In this document: piece after piece, positions 16,096-25,646 of the stretch
Layout: every line of letters begins with the position of its first letter
Numbering within the stretch: the first letter of the stretch is position 1
From: Candidatus Zhuqueibacterota bacterium
Lineage (GTDB): Bacteria > Zhuqueibacterota > Zhuqueibacteria > Residuimicrobiales > Oceaniaggregativiventaceae
Length of the DNA: 64,000 nt
Direction of reading: 5' to 3'
Assembly: GCA_014728085.1 (NCBI GenBank)
Contig: WJMF01000222.1
Coordinates: forward strand, 60,966 to 124,965
Notes under the pieces: generated by a model
The model's database searches: none
What the model was told of the DNA's origin: nothing
The model's input: only the letters and a program-made list of their open reading frames with translations
Program-made: the position numbers and the translations under genes

Positions 16096-18858
16096 ATGAA
16101 AAGATTTGCACCCGGTTTTATATTGTTATTTCTCATACTGCCTGTCTCTCTAATGGGTCAACCCGGTTGGTGGGATAATCCGGGAGGTGTTTATTCACAA
16201 TACCGTCAAGCAGTGTTTGAAGGCGCAGCAGAAAACCAGCTCATTTCAGGCGTTGGTGCTCAGGCACAGTACGTTGATGTGACCCTGGATGTTGAAAATG
16301 AATATAACCAAAGTTTGACAAAGTCGATTTGGCTCCAGATAGAATGGAGCGTAGAGTATATCGGCAGCGGAGGAGGCAGTGCCAGTGGAGCTCTTATGAC
16401 CGGCATGACACCACATCAAATCTTCTATCCAAACAATCCGGACGCTTGTCCGGCAAGCCCACTCGACGACTACCCAGCAGACCACGTCAGCGGAGATCTG
16501 ATCGAAGAAGGAGCCTTCGCTCCCGAACATGGATTCAATGAGGGGTTTCAACTCTCTTATGACGGCATTCAACCTCAACCACCATGTGAACGGTTCCTGC
16601 TGCACTTTTTTGTGGGGCCGGATTCCCGCTTGACTTATCGCGTCGAGGTACAAACCATCTGTATTGATGAAAATGTGGATTTCGGCGATGCTCCTGACGG
16701 ATTGAATCTGGCCGGAATACCAGACTATCCGACACTGCGTATCAACTCTGGCGCTCACCATTCTATAATACCCGATCTCCATATGGGGACCCTGATTGAT
16801 CCTGAAGCGGATGGGCAACCCGACCAACCCGCAACCGGTGATGATCTGGCGACAAGCGATGATGAAGATGGCATCGCAGCCGCTGATTTGACCTGGATGG
16901 TTACAGAATCCCCACAAATCAATGTAAGCATAACCGTACCGGGAAACACCACCGCTTTTCTCCATGGCTGGATCGATTATGACATGCCTCTTGACGGCTG
17001 GCAAGCCGATGAGATGGTAACGACCGACTATACAAACATGGATCCCAATCCGGTCACAACAACGGTTACCCTGAATTTTCCACCCATCCCTGCCAACAAT
17101 ATCGGATTTACTTATGCCCGCTTTCGGCTCTGTACAGACGATACGCCGATCAATACACCTGAAGGCTATGCTGCCAACGGCGAAGTCGAAGATTATAGAA
17201 TGACCTTTACGGAATTGATCCAGGAAATTGATTTTGGCGATGCCCCGGACGGACTAAACTTACCTGGAGTTCCGGATTATCCAACCCTGCTGAGCAATAT
17301 AGGTGCCAATCATATCATCGTTCCGGACCTGCATATGGGAGCCGCAATCGACGGTGAAACCGACGGTCAGCCCAATCAACCCGCAACAGGAGATGACCTG
17401 GCAGTAACAGATGACGAAGACGGCGTTGCAGTAGCCGATTTGACCTGGATGGAAACCGAAAGTCCGCAAATTGATGTTACCATCACCGTTCCCGGAAACA
17501 GCACCGCCTTTCTTCATGGTTGGATCGATTATGACATGCCCCTTGACGGTTGGCAAGCCGATGAGATGGCAACGACCGACTATACAAACATGGATCCCAA
17601 TCCGGTCACAACAACGGTTACTCTGAATTTTCCAATCATCCCCATAGGAACATTTGGAACCACCTATGCCAGATTCCGTTTGTGCACAGATGATGCCCCC
17701 ATTGCAACGCCGGCTAGCGCCGCTCCCAATGGTGAGGTCGAAGATTATCAGATGAACATCAGGCAATTTGATGAGGAGTTGGATTTTGGGGATGCACCTG
17801 AACATATGTTTCCTCTGTTGCCCACCTATGAAGCGAGTGACGGAGCCCGGCATGCAGTGGTTCAAGATATCTATCTCGGCTCACTAATCGATGCTGAAGT
17901 CAACGGAATCCCCGATGCAGCAGCAGAGGGAGACGATAATGATCAACAGGATGACGAGGATGGCGTCGTTTTTAATACCCTGCCGTTGATTCAGGGACAA
18001 CAGGCGAACTTGACGGTTACTGCATCCGTATCCGGAAATTTGAGTGCCTGGATGGACCTCAATGGCGATGGCGACTGGGATGACCCCGATGAAAATATCT
18101 TTTTAAATGAACCACTGAATCCCGGTGCCAATGCTCTCTCCTTCATGGTTCCTGTGGATGAACCGACCAACATTTCAGCCTTTTCACGTTTCAGGTTCAG
18201 CACTCAGGAAATTACAGATTATCGCGGCTTGATAGCGGACGGTGAGGTTGAAGATTATCTCATTGAAGTTCTCTATCCAATAGAGTTAACCTCATTTACG
18301 GCCAATTACATAGAGGATGCGGTAAAACTCGAATGGACAACAGAATCTGAAACCGACAATTATGGTTTTAGAGTCTACAGAGCGGTAACCAAGAATGGAA
18401 ATTATGAAGAAATCACCCAACAAGTTATCCCCGGTGCCGGCAACAGTCAGGTCACTCAGGATTATAGTTATGTCGATGAGCAGATTCAGGCCGGAATTAC
18501 CTATTACTACAAACTGGCCGACATTAGTTACAGCGGCAGGGTAACCTTTCACGATCCCATCTCGATTGGAATCGCTCCGAGAAATTATATTCTTGAACAA
18601 AACTTTCCAAACCCGTTTAATCCGGATACCAGGATTCAATTTCAATTAAAAGAGAACCAAAACGTTAATCTCTCCGTCTTTAATTTACGCGGCCAAATGG
18701 TTCGAAAACTGGCAGACCGGGAAATGAACTCAGGTATCCATAATATAACCTGGGATGGCAAAGACAACAACGGCAACACCATGCCCAGCGGAGTATATTT
18801 GTACAAATTACGCGTAAATGGTTTTGAGGAAACCAAGCGCATGGAACTTTTAAAATAA
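16096..18858 (+). CDS. Secreted GEVEDY-repeat protein with T9SS-type C-terminal sorting domain
   Basis: The 920-residue product has a signal peptide (residues 1-21, ending SLMGQ) and a unique N-terminal domain of about 165 residues. Three GEVEDY modules follow, each starting with FGDAP and ending GEVEDY, an aspartate-rich extracellular repeat thought to bind calcium. The first two modules are tandem copies offset by exactly 552 bp. A fibronectin-III-like segment follows, and then from about residue 832 a sorting domain with NFPNPFNPDT and a final ETKRMELLK. The protein is probably secreted and anchored at the cell surface. Function is unknown; adhesion or matrix roles are usual guesses. An AGGAGG site precedes the ATG, and a strong terminator follows. 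Confidence 0.85.
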   Translation: MKRFAPGFILLFLILPVSLMGQPGWWDNPGGVYSQYRQAVFEGAAENQLISGVGAQAQYVDVTLDVENEYNQSLTKSIWLQIEWSVEYIGSGGGSASGALMTGMTPHQIFYPNNPDACPASPLDDYPADHVSGDLIEEGAFAPEHGFNEGFQLSYDGIQPQPPCERFLLHFFVGPDSRLTYRVEVQTICIDENVDFGDAPDGLNLAGIPDYPTLRINSGAHHSIIPDLHMGTLIDPEADGQPDQPATGDDLATSDDEDGIAAADLTWMVTESPQINVSITVPGNTTAFLHGWIDYDMPLDGWQADEMVTTDYTNMDPNPVTTTVTLNFPPIPANNIGFTYARFRLCTDDTPINTPEGYAANGEVEDYRMTFTELIQEIDFGDAPDGLNLPGVPDYPTLLSNIGANHIIVPDLHMGAAIDGETDGQPNQPATGDDLAVTDDEDGVAVADLTWMETESPQIDVTITVPGNSTAFLHGWIDYDMPLDGWQADEMATTDYTNMDPNPVTTTVTLNFPIIPIGTFGTTYARFRLCTDDAPIATPASAAPNGEVEDYQMNIRQFDEELDFGDAPEHMFPLLPTYEASDGARHAVVQDIYLGSLIDAEVNGIPDAAAEGDDNDQQDDEDGVVFNTLPLIQGQQANLTVTASVSGNLSAWMDLNGDGDWDDPDENIFLNEPLNPGANALSFMVPVDEPTNISAFSRFRFSTQEITDYRGLIADGEVEDYLIEVLYPIELTSFTANYIEDAVKLEWTTESETDNYGFRVYRAVTKNGNYEEITQQVIPGAGNSQVTQDYSYVDEQIQAGITYYYKLADISYSGRVTFHDPISIGIAPRNYILEQNFPNPFNPDTRIQFQLKENQNVNLSVFNLRGQMVRKLADREMNSGIHNITWDGKDNNGNTMPSGVYLYKLRVNGFEETKRMELLK
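16678..17748 (+). repeat. Tandem 552-bp direct repeat inside the GEVEDY protein gene
   Basis: Copy 1 (16678-17196) and copy 2 (17230-17748) begin at the FGDAPDGLN codons and end at GEVEDY, with an exact 552-bp offset. Around 16971-17083 and 17523-17635 the two differ at only about four positions, whereas flanking parts of the copies are clearly more diverged. Confidence 0.85.
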
Positions 18859-18877
18859 CCCCTTCCATATAATAACC

Positions 18878-18917
18878 AAAGGGCATTAGGTTAAATACCT
18901 GATGCCCTTTTCTTTTA
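18878..18917 (+). terminator. Rho-independent terminator after the GEVEDY protein gene
   Basis: A 14-bp stem (AAAGGGCATTAGGT paired with ACCTGATGCCCTTT, one G-T pair) with a TAAAT loop is followed by TCTTTTATT. Confidence 0.85.
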
Positions 18918-18935
18918 TTAAGCGGAAAATCCTTC

Positions 18936-18964
18936 TTGCATTGCCCCTCTGTATTTGCTAACTT
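18936..18964 (+). promoter_or_regulatory. Putative promoter for the hypD-pepP genes
   Basis: TTGCAT (18936-18941), a 17-nt spacer and TAACTT (18959-18964) lie 113 bp upstream of the start at 19078, just after the preceding terminator. Confidence 0.4.
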
Positions 18965-19077
18965 TTACGGTCAGAGCGCGATTCATTAACATCAAAATGC
19001 TATACGCATAAAAATCCCTGTTCGCGCAATGAAAAAAGTTGCACAATCAGCGCTTTTTGTTGATAGCCGGAGCAGAA

Positions 19078-21441
19078 ATGAATCAACGCATAAAACATCT
19101 AAGAGAAAAAAGCCTCGACAAAAAAGCATCCCTGTCCACAGAGAGAGCAGAGCTGTTAACCCGGTTTTATCAAAGTGGCAAGGCAGACAGAGTTTCGATA
19201 CCTGTTGCCAGAGCTATGGCGTTCAGGTATTTACTGGATAACAAAACCATTTTTATAGACGTCAAAGAACTAATTGTCGGTGAAAGGGGACCAGAGCCAA
19301 AAGCTACGCCCACATATCCTGAAATTTGCACTCACACCCTCAATGACCTGGACATTCTCAACAGCAGAGCAAAAATCAATTTTTCTGTAAGCGATGCCGA
19401 CAAACAAATATATCGCGATGAAATAATCCCTTTTTGGCGCGGGCGCTGTATACGCGACAGACTGTTCGAACAGATGGATAAAAAATGGCTGGACGCGTTT
19501 TACGCCGGCGTTTTCACGGAATTTATGGAGCAAAGAGCCCCCGGACACACGGTGCTTGGGGACAAAATATACAAAAAGGGATTGCGGGAAATCATTAAAG
19601 AAATATCAGCAGCAAGAAAAAATCTCGACTTTTTTAATGATCCGACTGCATTTTATAAACGCGAAGAATTGACAGCCATGAAAATCGCCGCTGAAGCGCT
19701 GATCGCCTTTGCCAACAGGTATGCAAAACAAGCTGAGCGCATGAGTGAAAAAGAAGGCGACGCAAAACGAAAAAAAGAACTCCAACGAATTGCTGAAAAC
19801 TGCAGGCAAGTGCCTGAATCTGCACCTGCCAGCTTTTGGCAGGCGCTGCAATATTACTGGTTTATCCATCTCGGCGTCATCACGGAATTGAATACATGGG
19901 ATTCCTTCAACCCCGGAAGACTGGATCAACATCTATATCCCTTTTATCAATACGACGTGGAAAATAAAATACACTCTAAAGAAGAGATTAAAGAGCTGTT
20001 ACAGGCGTTTTGGATAAAATTCAACAATCAACCGGCGCCGCCCAAAGTCGGTGTTACTGCAATAGAGAGCAATACCTATACAGACTTTTGTTTGATCAAC
20101 CTCGGTGGCATCAAAGCGGACGGATCAAATGCTGTAAATGAACTCTCCTATATTATTCTCGACGTCATCAAAGAAATGCGATTGTTACAACCGAGCTCGA
20201 TGGTACAGATCAGCAAAAAAACACCTGACAGATTCCTAAAAAAGGCATTGGAAATAATAAAAACCGGATTTGGCCAGCCCTCTATTTTTAACACCGATGC
20301 CATCGTTCAGGAACTCATCCGCCAGGGCAAAACGCTTGTCGATGCTCGAAACGGTGGCGCCAGCGGATGTGTTGAGGCAGGGGCCTTTGGTAAAGAAAGT
20401 TATATCTTAACCGGTTATTTTAACCTGACAAAAGTATTGGAAATTACGCTTCATAATGGTATAGATACCAATACAAATCAGCGAATTGGACTTGCTACCG
20501 GTGATCCTCGGAATTTTAAGACCTTTGATCAACTCCTTGCTGCCTTTACTAAACAGCTCCGAAACTTTATAGATATAAAAATCAAAGGTAACGCTATTGT
20601 TGAACAGCTCTATGCACATTACCTGCCCGTTCCCTTTTTGTCATTGCTGATCGATGATTGTATTCAATCGGGAAAGGACTACCACACAGGAGGTGCGAGA
20701 TATAATACGCTTTACATTCAGGGTGTAGGGCTGGGTTCAGTTACAGACAGTCTGACGGCTCTCAAGTTTCATATATATGACCGAAAAACCCTGAGCATGG
20801 ATAAATTGCTAACCTTGCTGGACAACAACTTTAAAAATTTTGAGAGCGAACGCCAAATGCTTAAAAACAACACACCCAAATACGGCAACGACGATGATTA
20901 TGCAGATTCAGTGATGAAACAAATATTTGAGAACTACTTTAATGCTGTAGACGGCCGTCCCGGCACCAAAGGAAGCACCTATAGAATAAATCTTTTGCCA
21001 ACAACTGTGCATGTCTATTTTGGAAATGTTACAACGGCGACGCCGGATGGACGCAAGGCCGGGGAGCCTTTATCCGAAGGAATTTCCCCTGTACAGGGTA
21101 TGGATCGGAATGGTCCCACTGCCGTATTAAAATCGGCCGGCAAAATAGACCATTTACGTACAGGTGGCACCCTGCTGAATCAAAAATTCACTCCCGGTTT
21201 GTTGAAAAACAATGCGGATATTAATAAAATCTGCTATCTGATAAGATCCTATTTCAGTATGGAAGGACACCACCTGCAATTTAATGTGGTGTCGGCAGAC
21301 ACCTTGCGCAAAGCACAAAGCAATCCGGACAAATATGGAAATCTCATCGTCCGGGTTGCCGGTTATAGCGATTATTTCATCGATCTGTCAACAGCTCTAC
21401 AGAACGAAATTATAAAGAGAACAGAGCATATGAATCTATAA
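19078..21441 (+). CDS. hypD: Glycyl radical enzyme, probable trans-4-hydroxy-L-proline dehydratase
   Basis: The 787-residue protein is a glycyl radical enzyme. The catalytic cysteine is C431 with the general-base glutamate in GCVE, and the radical glycine is G762 in RVAGYSDYF. Segments such as TPTYPEIC, FMEQRAPGHTV, NNQPAPPKVG, QISKKTP and TPKYGNDDDYAD match what I recall of Clostridioides difficile HypD, as does the length of about 789 residues. HypD dehydrates trans-4-hydroxy-L-proline to pyrroline-5-carboxylate and needs an S-adenosylmethionine-dependent activase, which is not encoded nearby. The ATG at 19078 follows GGAG. The Xaa-Pro aminopeptidase gene 17 bp downstream supports a proline/hydroxyproline role. 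Assignment among GCVE-type eliminases is strong but from memory. Confidence 0.85.
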   Translation: MNQRIKHLREKSLDKKASLSTERAELLTRFYQSGKADRVSIPVARAMAFRYLLDNKTIFIDVKELIVGERGPEPKATPTYPEICTHTLNDLDILNSRAKINFSVSDADKQIYRDEIIPFWRGRCIRDRLFEQMDKKWLDAFYAGVFTEFMEQRAPGHTVLGDKIYKKGLREIIKEISAARKNLDFFNDPTAFYKREELTAMKIAAEALIAFANRYAKQAERMSEKEGDAKRKKELQRIAENCRQVPESAPASFWQALQYYWFIHLGVITELNTWDSFNPGRLDQHLYPFYQYDVENKIHSKEEIKELLQAFWIKFNNQPAPPKVGVTAIESNTYTDFCLINLGGIKADGSNAVNELSYIILDVIKEMRLLQPSSMVQISKKTPDRFLKKALEIIKTGFGQPSIFNTDAIVQELIRQGKTLVDARNGGASGCVEAGAFGKESYILTGYFNLTKVLEITLHNGIDTNTNQRIGLATGDPRNFKTFDQLLAAFTKQLRNFIDIKIKGNAIVEQLYAHYLPVPFLSLLIDDCIQSGKDYHTGGARYNTLYIQGVGLGSVTDSLTALKFHIYDRKTLSMDKLLTLLDNNFKNFESERQMLKNNTPKYGNDDDYADSVMKQIFENYFNAVDGRPGTKGSTYRINLLPTTVHVYFGNVTTATPDGRKAGEPLSEGISPVQGMDRNGPTAVLKSAGKIDHLRTGGTLLNQKFTPGLLKNNADINKICYLIRSYFSMEGHHLQFNVVSADTLRKAQSNPDKYGNLIVRVAGYSDYFIDLSTALQNEIIKRTEHMNL

Positions 21442-21458
21442 TTATAAGGAGCGCTTGT

Positions 21459-22847
21459 ATGTTTGAAAGTAACATATACGAAGAACGCAGAAACCGTCTT
21501 AAAAAACATCTCCAATCCGGCATAGTACTCTTCCCGGGAAATGATGAAAGCCCGATCAATTACTCTGCTAACACATACCCTTACAGACAGGATAGTTCAT
21601 TTCTCTATTACTGGGGCCTGGACCGGCCGGGATTAAATGCAATAATAGATGTCGATCAGAATCAGGAAATTATATTCGCTGATGAACTTACCATTGATGA
21701 TATCGTCTGGATGGGACCGCAACCCTCGCTGAAAGAACAGGTGCTCCAGGTCGGTGTGGCAAAGATTTTACCCTCTGAAAAGCTCGACGAGGTGATTAAA
21801 AACGCGATAAACAAGAACCGCCCCCTTCACTATTTACCGCAATATCGATTTGATAATCTGTTAAAATTAACAAAGCTATTGCATAAGGATAGTGATGAAA
21901 TAAACAAAACTGTTTCCAAAGAGCTCATTCAGGCAGTGGTGGATCAAAGGTCAAAAAAGAGTGATTTGGAGATAAAGGAAATAGAATATGCGCTGAAAAT
22001 CAGCTACGAGATGCACACCACCGCCATGAAAATGTGCAAACCCGGAAGGTATGAAAGAACCATTGTCGGATCAATTGAGGGATTGGCATATGCTTTGGGA
22101 AGTCTTACCTCCTTTCCGATCATTTTTTCCATACACGGAGAGACCCTGCATAATCACAGTCATAACAATATGATGAAAGAAGGCGACCTGGTGGTTCACG
22201 ATTCTGGTGCTGAATCCGAACAACACTATGCAAGCGATATCACCAGGACGATTCCTGTGAGCGGAAAATTTTCTTCTCGCCAAAGAGAGATTTACAATTT
22301 GGTCTTACAGATGCAGGAAAAGGCTATAGCCGCCATAAAGCCGGGAATTTCCTATAAAAAAGTCCATTTGCTGGCATGCAAAATATTGGTTGGTGGATTA
22401 AAACAGATAGGATTAATGCGGGGTGATACAGAACAGGCTGTTGCTGCCGGCGCCCATGCACTCTTTTTTCCGCATGGACTGGGACATATGATGGGCCTGG
22501 ACGTACACGATATGGAAAATTTGGGAGAAAACCATGTCGGCTATGATGCTCAAACCAAAAGAAGTGAACAGTTCGGCACCAACTTTTTGCGCCTGGGTAA
22601 AGAGCTCGAACCGGGACACGTGCTCACCGTTGAACCGGGGATTTATTTCATTCCAACCCTAATTGATCAATGGAAGGCACAAAAGCGCTTTTCAGAGTTT
22701 ATCAATTACAGCCAGATCGAATCCTATAAAGGCTTTGGTGGTATTCGAATAGAAGATGATGTTCTGGTGCTGAACCAGGGCTGTAAAATTCTTGGTGACT
22801 CGATACCCAAGAATGCTGAAAAAGTTGAAGAGATGAGCGCAAGCTAG
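21459..22847 (+). CDS. pepP: Xaa-Pro aminopeptidase (M24B family)
   Basis: The 462-residue protein has an N-terminal aminopeptidase P domain and a pita-bread catalytic domain. All five metal ligands are visible: two aspartates in VHDSGAESEQHYASDITRT, the histidine in HGLGHMMGLDVHD, and glutamates in TVEPGIYF and GGIRIEDDV. It removes the N-terminal residue from peptides with proline, and probably hydroxyproline, at position 2, in the cytoplasm. AAGGAG precedes the ATG. It lies 17 bp after hypD and overlaps the 3' end of the MFS gene by 4 bp. Confidence 0.93.
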   Translation: MFESNIYEERRNRLKKHLQSGIVLFPGNDESPINYSANTYPYRQDSSFLYYWGLDRPGLNAIIDVDQNQEIIFADELTIDDIVWMGPQPSLKEQVLQVGVAKILPSEKLDEVIKNAINKNRPLHYLPQYRFDNLLKLTKLLHKDSDEINKTVSKELIQAVVDQRSKKSDLEIKEIEYALKISYEMHTTAMKMCKPGRYERTIVGSIEGLAYALGSLTSFPIIFSIHGETLHNHSHNNMMKEGDLVVHDSGAESEQHYASDITRTIPVSGKFSSRQREIYNLVLQMQEKAIAAIKPGISYKKVHLLACKILVGGLKQIGLMRGDTEQAVAAGAHALFFPHGLGHMMGLDVHDMENLGENHVGYDAQTKRSEQFGTNFLRLGKELEPGHVLTVEPGIYFIPTLIDQWKAQKRFSEFINYSQIESYKGFGGIRIEDDVLVLNQGCKILGDSIPKNAEKVEEMSAS

Positions 22848-23968
22848 TACCGGTTGGGTAAAAAAAGAGCCGCAACAATAGCAATCACACCAACTCCGGT
22901 TAAAACGAGCAAGGCTGTTTCCAGATTTGTTTTTTCCGCCAATATTCCCAAAGGCGTGACCAGTACCCCCCCTATCCCCCATGCGAATCCCATCATCAGG
23001 GAGGAGACGGTGCTCTTTTGACGAGGGAAAAAATGCTGGGCAAGAATGATACTCACCGGGATAGCAGAGAACAACATAAAACCAGCGACGCCCAGGAATA
23101 CAAGAGCTATAATCCCGGTGGATTGCAGAAAAAACCAGAGCAGCGGCAGCGCCAAAATCAGAGACCACAATATAACCGACTTAACACCCATCTTATCAGA
23201 TAATGGCCCTCCAATAATGGCACCGATTGCTCCAGACAGCTCAAACACGGTCAGGGCAGCTCCGGCAAGCAAAAGGGAAATGCCGTTGTCGTTCAGATAA
23301 ATCGGAATATAGGTAGAATATCCGACAATGATAAATGAACGCAATATTACGATCGTCAGCAATAATAATAGCAGAGAATGTCGACGGGGTTTGATCCGTT
23401 CCAGAGTTAATTCGAGGTCGGCAGTAACGGTTACGGGAACGAACTTGAACAATAATATTGAAATGAGTACACCTGGTATAATAGTAATAAAACTATATTC
23501 CAAACCCAGCGTTGTAACGATAGGTATTATGATAAGGGGACCGATCGAATGACCGGCGCTTCCTCCGGTGACAAACATTGACATTCCCAATCCTCTGCGC
23601 TTTTCACTAAAGCCACCAACCAGGGCGGCTGCTTGCGGATGGAATGCGGCTGTACCCAATCCGGCGACAACGACAATAATGATCAGCATGCCATAGGAAT
23701 CCACCCAGCCTATGCTTCCCAGGAAAAGTGCCGTCACTAACGGTCCGACGACAACAAAATAAGGCGCCGTAGATCTGTCTGCAAGATGACCAAAAAGAGG
23801 CTGAATCAAAGAAGTCGAGACGGAAGCAATTGATGTCACCAACCCTGCCAGGGCCAAGCCAAAATCCAGTTTAGTCATTAATAAAGGAAGCAACGGGGTT
23901 ATAAATCCCTGGTAACTGTCATTTATAAAATGCCCCATGGCTAAAAGATTTACACGTCCGGTTTTCAT
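22844..23968 (-). CDS. MFS transporter, fosmidomycin-resistance (Fsr)-like
   Basis: The 374-residue protein has about twelve membrane segments. Its start, MGHFINDSYQGFITPLLPLL, and the loop IQPLFGHLADRS fit the Fsr-like branch of the major facilitator superfamily, which contains drug and metabolite exporters. The substrate is unknown. AGGA precedes the ATG. It is convergent with pepP (4-bp overlap) and divergent from the M64 peptidase gene. It could export a product of the local amino-acid pathway, but nothing in the sequence shows this. Confidence 0.82.
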   Translation of the reverse strand: MKTGRVNLLAMGHFINDSYQGFITPLLPLLMTKLDFGLALAGLVTSIASVSTSLIQPLFGHLADRSTAPYFVVVGPLVTALFLGSIGWVDSYGMLIIIVVVAGLGTAAFHPQAAALVGGFSEKRRGLGMSMFVTGGSAGHSIGPLIIIPIVTTLGLEYSFITIIPGVLISILLFKFVPVTVTADLELTLERIKPRRHSLLLLLLTIVILRSFIIVGYSTYIPIYLNDNGISLLLAGAALTVFELSGAIGAIIGGPLSDKMGVKSVILWSLILALPLLWFFLQSTGIIALVFLGVAGFMLFSAIPVSIILAQHFFPRQKSTVSSLMMGFAWGIGGVLVTPLGILAEKTNLETALLVLTGVGVIAIVAALFLPNRY

Positions 23969-24145
23969 AGTCTATCCTGTAAAATTTTCAGCATTGAAAT
24001 TACAAAAATGAAAAGAGAAAGACAAACGATTTGCGCTAGCACCCCCGCCTGTCATCCGGCTCTGAATTCATGACAAAAAGTTGGTTGATTTAATCAAAAA
24101 AAATGTATTTCTTTAAACAGCGCACCATGAATAGGAGATGAAAAA

Positions 24146-25615
24146 ATGACAAAATATACAATCATAGCCATAATTCTGTTGGTCTCCTTACCACTATCCG
24201 CATACGAAAGTATCTCTTTTAAAGACCACTTTATCGATAAAACCATGCGTTTGGATTATTTTCATATCGCGGACGCAGAACAGGAAATCATAACCCTGGA
24301 TTGCATCTATCAACAAAATAATTGGGCCGGTAACACATCACAATTGCTTTATCCCTTTAATAACGGACTGTACAGAGCTAAAGTTTTTGATATTGCTTCC
24401 AATCAGTTGATCTATTCAAAGGGATTTAACAGTTATTGCGGTGAATATCAAACCACAGACCCTGCGATGACAGGCATCAAAAAAACCTTTCATGAAACTA
24501 TACTGATACCCTATCCCCGAAATCCCGTTTTCTTTGTCCTTGAAAAACGCGACAAAAACAATATTTATCATCCTCTTTTTAATCAGAAAATCGATCCGGC
24601 GGATATCCATATCGTTAAAGAAACGCCGGCGTTTAGGGATGAAATCGTTATTCTACAGGAAAACGGCGATCCGCATCATAAAGTAGATGTTGTGATATTG
24701 AGTGAAGGTTATAGCCGCGAGCAGAGTAAAAAATTCAGACAGGATTGCAACCACTTTACTGATGCCCTTTTTAGTGTCGAACCTTATAACAGTCAACAAA
24801 ATAAATTCAATATCAGAGGACTCTTTCGGCCCTCCTGTGAAGAGGGAGTGGACGAACCAAGAAAGCACATTTACAAACAGACCGTACTGAATGCTTCTTT
24901 TAACGCCCTTGACCTGGAGCGGTACTTGCTTACGGAAGACAATAGAACAATGCGAGACATGGCGGCACAGGTCCCATATGATGCCATTGTCATTATGGTT
25001 AACTCTTCCCGTTATGGAGGTGGCGGTATTTATAATTTTTATTGTATCTCCACCTGTGATAACAAAAAAAGCCTCAAGGTCTTTTTGCATGAATTCGGTC
25101 ATTCTTTTGCAGGACTGGGAGACGAATACTATGCCTCTTCTGTGGCCTATAACGACTTTTACCCCAAAGGCACTGAACCCCCGGAACCCAACATTACCGC
25201 CCTGCTCAATCCGGATCATGTCAAATGGCACGATATGCTTTCTGACGGAATAGATATACCCACGGATTGGAATAAACAAAAATACGACTCGCTGCAGGCA
25301 GAGCGTCATCATATTGCAAAAATGCAAAAAGAAGAGCTTATAAGGCTTGATAAAGACGGCGCTTCAAAAGATGAAAAACAAAAATTGAATGAAAAATATA
25401 AAACAAAATATTCAGCTCTGGCGGATACCACTGATCTCTTTTTGGCAAATCATCCGTTAAAGCATAAAATCGGTGTCTTTGAAGGGGCCGGTTATTCCTC
25501 AACCGGGCTCTACAGGCCCATGCTTCAATGCCTGATGTTTTCAAACAATAAAATGGAATTTTGCCATGTCTGTGAAAACGCGATTCAAAAGATGATCGAT
25601 TATTATACACGATGA
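24146..25615 (+). CDS. Exported M64-family (IgA-type) metallopeptidase
   Basis: The 489-residue protein has a signal peptide (residues 1-18, ending PLSAYES). The catalytic zinc motif is HEFGHSFAGLGDEYY with H315, E316, H319 and D326. The segment VDVVILSEGYS upstream of it is characteristic of the M64 family, whose founding member cleaves immunoglobulin A. The natural substrate here is unknown. AGGAG precedes the ATG. It lies 31 bp before a peptide transporter gene, so extracytoplasmic protein or peptide digestion followed by uptake is likely. Confidence 0.9.
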   Translation: MTKYTIIAIILLVSLPLSAYESISFKDHFIDKTMRLDYFHIADAEQEIITLDCIYQQNNWAGNTSQLLYPFNNGLYRAKVFDIASNQLIYSKGFNSYCGEYQTTDPAMTGIKKTFHETILIPYPRNPVFFVLEKRDKNNIYHPLFNQKIDPADIHIVKETPAFRDEIVILQENGDPHHKVDVVILSEGYSREQSKKFRQDCNHFTDALFSVEPYNSQQNKFNIRGLFRPSCEEGVDEPRKHIYKQTVLNASFNALDLERYLLTEDNRTMRDMAAQVPYDAIVIMVNSSRYGGGGIYNFYCISTCDNKKSLKVFLHEFGHSFAGLGDEYYASSVAYNDFYPKGTEPPEPNITALLNPDHVKWHDMLSDGIDIPTDWNKQKYDSLQAERHHIAKMQKEELIRLDKDGASKDEKQKLNEKYKTKYSALADTTDLFLANHPLKHKIGVFEGAGYSSTGLYRPMLQCLMFSNNKMEFCHVCENAIQKMIDYYTR

Positions 25616-25646
25616 ATCATAACACCTTATCGGGAAGGAATGCTAC

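Noticed and set aside
16246..17865. Long open frames on the minus strand opposite the GEVEDY protein gene (16246-17004 and 17260-17865)
   Set aside because: They mirror the duplicated coding repeat, have no ribosome-binding site or known family, and the plus strand has a clear signal peptide, domains and sorting signal.
24085..24097. TTGATTTAATCAA palindrome upstream of the M64 gene as an operator
   Set aside because: A single 13-bp AT-rich palindrome in an AT-rich spacer is expected by chance, and no promoter could be placed around it.
24653..25327. 224-codon minus-strand frame opposite the M64 peptidase gene
   Set aside because: It lies fully within a gene with an intact zinc motif, and its translation has no recognisable domain.
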